Of a DNA stretch of 64,000 bases, positions 55,940 through 64,000 are shown piece by piece; within the stretch, counting starts at the first letter, position 1; every line of letters starts with the position of its first letter. The translations under genes were made by a program, and so were the position numbers. A model generated the notes under the pieces. The model did not search any database. It saw only the letters and a program-made list of their open reading frames with translations, and was not told the DNA's origin. The stretch comes from Prosopocoilus inquinatus. Taxonomy: Eukaryota > Arthropoda > Insecta > Coleoptera > Lucanidae. The DNA lies in NCBI GenBank assembly GCA_036172665.1, contig CM069871.1:61130713-61194712 (forward strand), read 5' to 3'.

Positions 55940-56225
55940 TTCCTCATATTCGAATCGCCTTTTGTATTAGGTATTATTATTATATATTTTGAAAGATTAT
56001 CGAGCAACCGGTCAATAATTATTTTTATGTTAAGCTTTCGATAATCTGTTTGCCGTCATCAACGCAAAAACTACACAAGGAAGGTTGCAATGATTGAAAT
56101 ACATTCAACTAAAATAACTTATTTTAGTTTAAATTACATTTCAAAATATAAATTAACAGCTATTGACTCTTGTCCGATGAAAACTGTAAGTTTTTTATCT
56201 ATAACCGGACAGAATATAAATGGAA
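55940..56225. other. Flank of hammerhead motif; short inverted repeat
   Basis: GAAAGATTATCGAGC (55990) and CTTTCGATAATCTG (56034) are inverse, so a hairpin of about 50 nt is possible. TTGATGACGG on the minus strand nearby resembles a degenerate hammerhead box but lacks the rest. Confidence 0.35.
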
Positions 56226-56270
56226 AAGCACTCAACGTTTCGCTATCGATTGATAGCTTCGTCAGGAGTG
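56226..56270 (-). ncRNA. Hammerhead ribozyme, all core bases present
   Basis: Minus strand 56270 to 56226: stem I CACTC (56270-56266), CTGACGA (56265-56259, CUGANGA with N=C), one A, stem II GCTATC/GATAGC with AATC loop, GAAA (56244-56241 region), minimal stem III ACGT, cleavage base T, then GAGTG pairing CACTC perfectly. It has the same architecture as 7660-7702 (one extra base before stem II, minimal stem III) but a different sequence, so the two are separate families. Confidence 0.78.
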
Positions 56271-56289
56271 AAAAAAGTAAATAAGCAAG

Positions 56290-57010
56290 TTGTCAAGAGC
56301 AACAAGTCGTCAAGAGAAACAAAAAAATAACATGACTTTAAATTAAAATACGAGTTGTCCAGAAAAAGGTAAATGTAACAAGAACTAAATTAAAACTATT
56401 TTTTTTATTATTTAACATAATTGAGAGATCTATAGTGCGCCCGGATTTCGAAGGGACAACATGGGTAACTTCTGTATTTTAAAATACAGAGAGATGATTA
56501 AATTAGCAAAAAGGTGCAGGTTCGAGAGCTCATTAAGTTTCCGTTTCCAAATATTACTTGTCACTGCCAACTTGGTTAAAATTTTACAAAAACCAAAATC
56601 TCCAAATTTCTTTTATTTGCTGTAACTTTTTTGTTCTTTAAGATATTGAGATGCGGTTTGAACTAATTTGCATGATAAATTATAAGTACTTTTATCGGCA
56701 CTTAATAAAACTAACCTAATTTTTGCAAATTTTCAGTAATCTAACCCAACTTTAAAATTTTAAATTGGCACCGCCCAATTTTTTTGACCCTTTTAAGAGA
56801 AAATTTTTCTCTAAATGCAACAATGTAACACATGATATGGAAAATTTTGAAACATCGAGGTTAGTTTTTTTACGAACAGAAATCGCTATTTTTTTAATGC
56901 CTACTTTTGCTTTTTTTGGAATTTTTAATCTTCTACTTATGCTAGATGAAGTTTTGTTGGTGGTAGTTGGATTGACCTTAAGGTTTGTTTAACTTTGATC
57001 CATGTATAAA
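56290..57010. other. No gene seen
   Basis: AT-rich; open frames (56765-56992) are low-complexity. Nothing recognised. Confidence 0.4.
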
Positions 57011-57089
57011 TTTCAATTTGAAAAATTTGACGTTTTTCGCCTATAATTCTATTGACAGTTCCTATCCAAGTGAACTAGTTTTGTTTATG

Positions 57090-58807
57090 CAGTGTGGTCC
57101 ATTTATGATGGTTTTTACAGGGTTTTGCAGTTATTTATAGGAATTGAATAAAACTGTTTTCGCCACCCAATGCTACTTTTTTGATCAAAACTCAGTGGAA
57201 AAAACCAAAGTTAGCTATGTCGATTTGTTCGGGAAATATCGGCCGAAACAGAATTTTTCCGAAAAATTATTTTTCACGATATCTCAGTTGTTTGATAAGA
57301 TATTTTGAAAATTCGAAAACTATTTTATTCAGCAATTAACGTAGATTTAAATGGCGTTATTACCTTTTGTAGAAAATGCATCAGTTCTGCGAAACAGACT
57401 ATAACTTTCTAATTGTAAATGGGAACCTATGGCTATGACACAAATAAATAGCTTATTTAATGGGGTTTTCAAAAATATAAAGTTTGATATAATTATTTTT
57501 CTCAAATAATAAAGATACTATTCATTTTTTGTTTCTCTGTAGCTAACAAGTCACCCATGGCAACAAAAACAAAAAAATTAGTTCAGTTTTTTTTTTCCAC
57601 AAAATCAGAATTATTATTAAGTAAAACAGTTAACTTAATTCAATAAATAAATAGCTTCATGCATCTATCAGACACTGACATAAAACCACAAGTATATAAA
57701 AATGAATTAAACCCATTTAAGCAGTTCTATAATTATTAAAATGAACAGCTAAGAGATTTTTATATATTTTAAAGTGTATTAATTAGTGTGTTCCTTTAAG
57801 AAATTATTGAAGTGTCAGAAATTTTTTAAGTTTAAAAATGCTTTCAAGAACTTTTGTATATTAATAAATTTAATCACTCACAGAGAAAAATTAATTGTAC
57901 AAAGTAACACAAATTGTAGTCCGAATGAGGACAGAAACAAATTGTAGCAAACATTATCACAATTGTAGTAAATATTAGCACAATTATAGTAAATAGTCCG
58001 ACAAATGTGCGAATATTTGCTACAATTTGTTTCTGTCTTCATTCTAAGTACAATTTTTGTTACATTTTACTATTGATTTTTTTCTGTGTGGTAAAAGTGA
58101 AATCAACACATCTTAGAATTTTTGGTAATTCAAAATTTAAGATTTAATAATTTTAAAGGAGCATATAACACATAATTCATCAAAACTGCATTGATAGTTC
58201 ATCCACATTTATATTACTTGTAGTTTTATGAATTCTCTAATAGCGTTATGCATTTCCAGTTATTTATTTTTTTAAATTTAATTATCTGTATTATTTATTC
58301 TAAGAATGGATTTTTGAGGAAAACAACTGAATTTTCTCTTGTTTCCAGTGTCATAGATAACTTGATAGGTACTGCAAAGTAAGGAAAGTTAGGATCTTTG
58401 TTATTTAAAAAAATAATTATATCAAACTTTATATTTTTGAAAACCTCATTAAACAAGCTATTTATTTGTATCATAGCCAACTGCGGTTCCTATTTAAAAT
58501 TAGAAAGTTATAGTCTGTTTCGCAGAACAGGTGCAGTTTCAACAAAAGATAATAACGTTAGTAAAATCGACATTAATTTCTGAATAAAATAGTTTTTGAA
58601 TTTTCAAAATATCTTGTTAAACAACTGAGATATTGTGAAAAACAATTTTTCGGAATAATTCGTTTTCGATCGATATTTCCCGAACGAATCAAGACAGCTA
58701 ACTTTTGTTTTTTCCACTGTGTTTTTCTCGAAAAAGTAACATTGGGTCGCGAAAACGATTTTCTTCTATTCCTATAAATAACTGAGAAACCCTGTAAATC
58801 CACTCTG
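57090..58807. mobile_element. 1718-bp long-TIR element, second copy, inserted in mariner
   Basis: Ends CAGTGTGGTCCATTTATGAT and the inverse of CAGAGTGGATTTACAGGGTT. It has the same long arms as 11386-12892 (TTATTTATAGGAAT, TTTTTCCGAAAAATTATTTT). TA at 58808-58809 and a degraded TA (TG) at 57088-57089 mark the target. The core is AT-rich without ORFs, with CACAATTGTAGTA-type short repeats near 57900-58060. Confidence 0.85.
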
Positions 58808-58841
58808 TACAGCATTTGAGAAAAAATAATTTTGTGTAAAC

Positions 58842-59810
58842 ATGGAAATCTCGCGTGAAAATTTTCGTGCCATGATTTTTTACGATTTCAAATGTCGTCT
58901 AACGGCGAACCAATGCCTCGATCGGCTTCATTTGGCTTTTGGAGATGAAGCACCATCAAAGAGCAGTGTTTATAATTGGTTTGCCGAATTCCAGCGTGGA
59001 CGTACCTCTCTCAGTGACGAATTTCGTGAAGGTCGTCCATCAACATCTGTTGTTGCCACTAATGTAGATGCTGTGAGTGAAATGCTTGAGCGAGATCGAC
59101 ATGTGACATACCGTGAGATTCAAGCATCCTTACGCATTGACATGAAAGCAATACACCAGATTTTGCTGGATCATTTGAACGTACGAAAGCTTTGCAGTCG
59201 TTGGATCCCACACAATTTAACAGAAGCGCAAAAGCAGGGTCGTGTCAAATGGTTCGAAGAAATGCTCAAGAAATTCAATGGAGGTCGTTCAAATTTAGTT
59301 TATAACATCATTACTGGTGACGAAACGTGGATCTATTCGTACGAGCCAGAAAGCAAACAACAATCTACCGTTTGGGTATTTCAAAATGAACCAAAACCAA
59401 CAAAAGTTGTCCGTTCACGCAGTGCTATACTACAATTTGTTTGCCGGAAGTCGTCGATCAAATAAGAAGAAACAATCGAAATCGACGAATTATTCTCCAT
59501 CATGACAACGCCAGCTCTCACTCAGCCCGTCAACAGTTGATTTTTTGTCCAACAAAAATGTTGAATTAATGACTCATTGTCCATATTCACCTGATTTATC
59601 ACCTAATGATTTCTTTTTGTTCTCAAATATCAAAAATAAAATGCGTGGTGAGCGATTTTCGTCGGCTGAAGCAGCCGTTGAAACATTCCGGACACTAGTT
59701 TCTGAGGTTATCATTTTCAGAGTGGAAAACGTGCTTTAGAAATTGGTTCGAGCGTATGCAAAAGTGTATTGACGTCAAAGGCGAATACTTCGAAAAACAA
59801 TGATACCGTT
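58842..59810 (+). pseudogene. mariner transposase, copy 2, broken
   Basis: 207-codon frame from MEISRENFRAMIFYDFKCRL through the HTHs and TGDETWIYSYEPES. Near 59425 about 90 bp are deleted relative to copy 1 (SRSAILQFVCRK). HDNASSH and YSPDLSPNDFFLFSN follow in other frames, and a small insertion in TTTCTGAGGTTATCATTTTC shifts the end. About 95% identical to copy 1 by eye. Confidence 0.88.
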
Positions 59811-59879
59811 TACCAAATTTCATATGCGTTTTTTCATACCGTTTCCAGATACTTTTTGGCGGGAGCCCATGTAAATACG

Positions 59880-61140
59880 ACCTATCGTTACTTAAACGTA
59901 AATCATGTTTAAATAAAGAATTTAGGAAGTGATTTAAATTTTGTTTTTTTCCCGTCACCTGCTAGCTTTTGGTAATGTTATACTTTTTTCTGCTGATTAA
60001 CGCTTCCTAGCATCACTCCCGTACTTTCACAAAAAAAAAAAAAAAAACAACTCGCCAAAGGATTTCCGACAGAAAGGCAATAATAATTAAATTTCTCTCT
60101 ACGAGCTCGTTTTTATTGCCGTTTTTATTAAAAAACAGAGTGCGCCGCCCAACTTCACAATTAATAAATATAATAATTCCTCAGTTTCACCCATAAAACG
60201 TGCCGGAGCGGCGATTGGACGGATATATTTATACCGACGATTAACTTCTCATACCTAATTTAAACAACAATTTTTCATCATTTTTAAACATAAATTTTTA
60301 GAGATACTCTGAGGTGATACGTTTCGGCAATTTATTAGAGTTGGCGTTCTCTTCCTGGTTCGGTTCAAGGAACTCCTGCGAATCTTGCGAATTAATTAGT
60401 TTGGCGTTTATTTGTTTACGTTGAATTTGGTTGCGTAACGTGAGAGTTCTTGTCACTTTTTGGCTTATCACCTAAACACACGTGGAAAACAGAACAAGAA
60501 GAAAAAAAAACCGAAATTACTTCCAAATATTTTTTATAATTGAAATGCTTAAATGCTTGCGGTGTCCGGTGTGTAATTTAGCAACGTATCAAAAGTAATA
60601 GATATGTATCGAACCAAAATTATCAATATTAAGATAACATACCGCAAAATATGTAAATCTTTGATTAAACATTAAAAAGAAGAAAACAGAACGTGTTTCG
60701 TGGCCCCCACATTAATAAATAAAAGTCAAATGAACGGAGGCTGTGGAAATCCTTCCAGACTTGGAACTGTGTACGTAAATAAATTGCCTCAACGTACTTT
60801 AATTTAAATAAAACACAAATGCTACTAAAGTACATTATGAAATTATTAAGATTACACAGAGATAGATATTGCGCGTATGAATTTTCCATAACGTGCTACA
60901 AAAGCCTACTCTGGGCAAGAAAGAACTCGGAAACTTTTTTTAGTCATCTGCTCTAGGATCTTGAGCCATCGCCCCTCGGCTGTACATAACTCACAAACGT
61001 AATATCCGTGACACAATTACTATAAATTATTATCATTATAAAAAGGAGAAAATAAATTGTTTTTTAAGTATTTAACACATTCGCAAAACTTAACCATCTA
61101 AGCTTGAAAAGCTTCAGACGAACATTTTTTCTAAAATAAT
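59880..61140. other. No gene seen
   Basis: AT-rich with a poly-A run near 60035. A minus frame at 60889-60665 has no recognisable domain. Confidence 0.4.
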
Positions 61141-61190
61141 TGAAGTTATCAATCGATAGTGAAACGTTTAGTACTTTTCCAATTATAATT
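61140..61190 (+). ncRNA. Decayed relative of the 56-kb hammerhead
   Basis: GAAGTTATCAATCGATAGTG, GAAACGTTTAGTACTTTTCC lines up with the minus-strand motif at 56226-56260 (GAAGCTATCAATCGATAGCG, GAAACGTTGAGTGCTTTTCC). The CTGACGA box is gone, so it should be inactive. Confidence 0.5.
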
Positions 61191-61566
61191 TTGATAATAT
61201 AGAGATTAAAAATAATTTATTTACGTTTTTCACCCTAAACGGTTGTTTAGTCTCTGCCTAGCGTTTCGTTATCGCATTTAAGAATATATTTTAAATCACA
61301 ATATGAATTTCTTTACGCGACGCTAAAAACGAATTTGTTAAGTTGCTTAATATTTAGAAAAACTAATTTAAAGCTGTTTACAAACACTAATTGGAAATGG
61401 TTCGCAGATTTGTCAAAGTCATGCTTTAAAGTTGTAGTTATGCATAACGGCAATCTAATGTTGTTTGAAAGCCTTCGTTGAAAAGATTCTATGTCTGAAA
61501 CCTTTTAAATTTTATACGTTCATTTCTTCTATTGTCTATTTCGCAGATGTAAAGGTTTATATTTAG

Positions 61567-61864
61567 AAAAATTTTTGTGCAAATCGTTTTTGATTGCAGT
61601 GAGAACCTCGAGCAGCCTCTGGACAGCTGTTTCTGCTGAAGAAGCCCCAAGCAGGGCTGAAACAGCTGTCCAGAGGCTGCTCGAGGTTCTCACTGCAATC
61701 AAAAACGATTTGCACAAAATTTTTCTAAAATCTTTCATTATGCTTTGACAGCAAGCATGGCCGCCTTGCATGGGGGACTCATTAGGAGCAAATCCCGCTT
61801 CAATTTGTCTATCCTACTGCAATGTTAGGTCAAAAAGCGATAGTAAGATGTCGCTGTTTTATAT
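61567..61864 (-). mobile_element. 298-bp foldback element, 12-bp TSD, copy 2
   Basis: Flanked by identical GTTTATATTTAG (61555-61566, 61865-61876). Hairpin arms of about 60 nt (CCTCGAGCAGCCTCTGGACA and inverse) are perfect; the inner loop is shorter than in copy 1 (31378-31754). The remainder (AAGCATGGCCGCCTTGCATG, GATAGTAAGATGTCGCTGTT) is about 95% identical to copy 1. Confidence 0.75.
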
Positions 61865-61947
61865 GTTTATATTTAGGATTAAACAAAAGCGTCGTTTGCC
61901 TGAATGCGTTGTTACCTGATTTTCACGTACAAAAATGAAGCTTTATT

Positions 61948-62365
61948 GCTTAAACTTACATATCAAAAAGAAATAATTATGAACGTCTGTTTTTCTCAAG
62001 GTACCTGATTTTCAGGTAGCTTGGGACAACAATGGGGCTAGATTTAGACATTTATCCAAAATGAGATTCAAACGTTTATTCTTTATTGCTTAAACTTACA
62101 TACAAAAAAAAGAAATAATTAATAACATGTGTTTCTCTCAAAGTATTCCATTTTCGGGTAGCTTGGGACAGCAGTGGGGCTAGATTTAGACATAGATCCA
62201 AAATGAGATTCAAACGTTTATTCTATATTGCTTAAACATACTAATCAAAAAGAAATAACTAAGAACGTGTGTTTTTCTCAAAGTGCCTCATTTTCTGGTA
62301 GCTTGGGACAGCAACTGGGTAGATTAAGACATACATCAAAAATGAGGTTTAAACGTTTATACTGT
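61948..62365. repeat. ~141-bp tandem repeat, three units
   Basis: GCTTAAAC starts at 61948, 62088 and 62230 (periods 140 and 142). Each unit has AAAAGAAATAA, GGTAGCTTGGGACA, GGGGCTAGATTTAGACAT or a variant, and GAGATTCAAACGTTTATTCT or a variant. A partial unit may precede at 61908. Confidence 0.9.
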
Positions 62366-62369
62366 TAAA

Positions 62370-64000
62370 TAACTGTTAATTAATGTAAAAAATTAACAAG
62401 CGCATGGCAAGAAGCTTGTAACACAGTGGAACTCTCAAAAGATACTTCAAAATTAATTTAAGAGGCTATGTAGTCTATTCGTGCTTCGGATTTTCTTAGA
62501 ACTTGATAGCTTAGTCACAATGTTCTTCCCGAAGACAGCGCTATATCTTTTTTAATAGTTGTGTTATTGCTTGTGTCTGATGTTTCCGTTTAATAGACGG
62601 GGAAGTTTTCATCTTTTCTTTACCATTAATTGTCCTGATCAAGTAGACGCACCAGCTTTTGCGTTTGCTTTCTTTGGTCAGGCATACATTTCTCTGTTCA
62701 CATTTTCTTCCTGTTTACCTTCATCTCAATTGCCATTTCAGTGTCGTTCTTCTGGGAAATTTGCGTAATCTGGTATAGTCGGTTCCTAGGGGATTTAGAA
62801 TCATGTTTAGGGTTGTACATCTGTAAAAACAAAAATAAAGATCCATGTCAAAATAGAAGACATGTTTTGTTTAAAAGAGACATCTGGCCACCCTACATCT
62901 CTCACTCTTTCTAGCAAAAACCACAACCATATTACTGATTATGCTGATATTACTTGAACGAACTGAATCTCGAAATCGGACGATGATGTTTTCATGTTTG
63001 ATTTTATTTATCTTAAAACGCACGAGCGTAAATGTCAATCATCCCCGGCTTTGTTTACACACAATCTAGCCATTTATTTCCTCTTTAGTGCCCACCTGCA
63101 GAATATTTGAAACGTACCGTATCCGTACTTGTCGATTTATTTACATTTCAAAGACTTTGCGTCTTTGCGTTCTGTTTTAGCATTTCAGGTTATTGGCCAT
63201 CCTTACGTCAGTTTTTAATAGCTCTTGACTCTGGATGCTGTCACGATGTTTTCGATTCGTACAAGCCCTTCCTTATCTCGGTAGAGGTGCGGCCAGTTTT
63301 GGCTTTATTAATTTGCGCCGTGCCCGGGGCACGTCAGTCGTCTTGTGGTATCCCCAGCGCCCGGTTGGTGTTTAGATCGGGCCTTTGCCCCATTTCGCGA
63401 TGTTTTCGCTTGAAGGACTGTACACATTTTAGAGGAACCTCGGGGAACTTTTGAGAAGAGAAGTTGTTTTACTCTAGGTGGAAGAACAATAAAATGTGTT
63501 ATTAGTAGAAGTTAAAAAAGATGGAAATATTTTGAGAGTGCTCTGAAGCAATTGATTGAAAATGCTATTAGTCATTGAATGCAAAAGAAAGATACTAAGC
63601 GAAGTAAATCAAAGCAAGCCCGGTGTCCAGAATGACTACCAAATACTTCTCTTGTTCTCCATGGAATTTTTGGTCTGAACAAGGCAACCTCTTTAGGCGG
63701 TCGGATCCTAATCGTTGTTTCGAGGAATGTCTAGCACGATGATGGTAAAAAGCGTTGGCGACAGTACAGATTCTTGCGGAACTCTCGCACTCTGAGTTCT
63801 CTCTAAGGAACGAAATCCATTTGGCTGAAACTGTCTGCATAAATTATCAACGTTGGAACGTGGACAAAATTAACGTTTAAGTGAGGGGATTCCATGCTGA
63901 CGATTGAAATTCAAGTTGCTGAACTTACTCGCAATGCTGCACCAGCAGGTCATTTTTCTTTCAAAATAATCAACGCGCTGACTCAGTAATTATGTTTCAA
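62370..64000. other. No gene identified
   Basis: 63107-63454 is open on the plus strand (115 codons) in a GC-richer patch containing GCGCCCGGTTGG, and 63840-63595 is open on the minus strand. Neither resembles a protein I know. They could be edges of an unidentified element or gene continuing right. Confidence 0.3.

Larger units (their letters stand above)
57020..59873 (+). mobile_element. mariner copy 2, split by a long-TIR element
   Basis: 57026-57089 matches the 5'UTR of mariner copy 1 (TTTTTCGCCTATAATTCTAT). The match resumes at 58808 (TACAGCATTTGAG). The right end GGAGCCCATGTA near 59873 is a degraded TIR. The outermost left TIR is missing. Confidence 0.85.

Noticed and set aside
56034..56070. 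Another hammerhead near CATCAACG on the minus strand
   Set aside because: TTGATGA lacks the first core C, and no stem II or GAAA lies in the right place.

Overview
The window is animal nuclear DNA, very probably from an insect and possibly a beetle. It is AT-rich, has GT-AG introns, and carries a Vps16A gene whose exons align to animal VPS16, a Ly6/three-finger gene of insect type, and mauritiana-like mariner, Tc1-like, LINE and Penelope-like elements. The beetle guess rests only on the many short elements ending in TACAGGG/CCCTGTA and is weak. I see no bacterial gene, CRISPR array, rRNA or tRNA.

Layout: 1-985 is a ~300-bp tandem repeat running off the left edge. 2604-10763 (minus) holds ten coding exons of Vps16A. 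The N-terminal five are at 9696-10763 and the next five at 2604-4541, separated by a 5.15-kb intron; the last ~240 codons lie left of the window. That intron contains a 215-bp palindromic insertion with a hammerhead ribozyme core on each strand.

11.2-20.4 kb is a nest of transposons. A LINE (LINE-A) is split by a 1.5-kb TIR element. A Tc-like relic is split by a 2.5-kb transposon that has an uninterrupted DD81E transposase ORF. 21.6-23.3 kb is duplicated at 29.4-30.1 kb; the second copy is the empty site of a 956-bp element present in the first. 24.8-31.8 kb is an inverted duplication of a Ly6 locus. The minus copy (27812-28237) keeps an intact CDS but has a hAT-like element in its 5' intron; the plus copy has lost the first part of its CDS and carries a MITE there.

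32.2-36.8 kb is a minus-strand Penelope-like element (RT and GIY-YIG pieces) split by a second LINE (LINE-B) and a shorter insertion. 37.0-39 kb has a 173-bp tandem repeat, a LINE ORF1-like fragment and other direct repeats. 39.8-42.2 kb is a second LINE-A copy ending in an (AAT)n tract. 44.9-46.2 kb is a Tc1-like element. 47.3-49.96 kb has three inverted-repeat elements. 50.0-51.3 and 57.0-59.9 kb are mariners, the second split by the same TIR family found at 11.4 kb. 53.7-55.9 kb repeats the 15.6-19.5 kb block. A second well-formed hammerhead ribozyme lies at 56226-56270 (minus). 61.5-62.4 kb holds a foldback retroposon-like element and a 140-bp tandem array.

Only Vps16A and the intact Ly6 gene look like functional host genes. 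Most of the remaining coding sequence is transposon-derived and mostly broken; the DD81E ORF is the exception. Exon boundaries were assigned by eye from splice consensus and protein alignment from memory of the families, so each could be off by a few bases.
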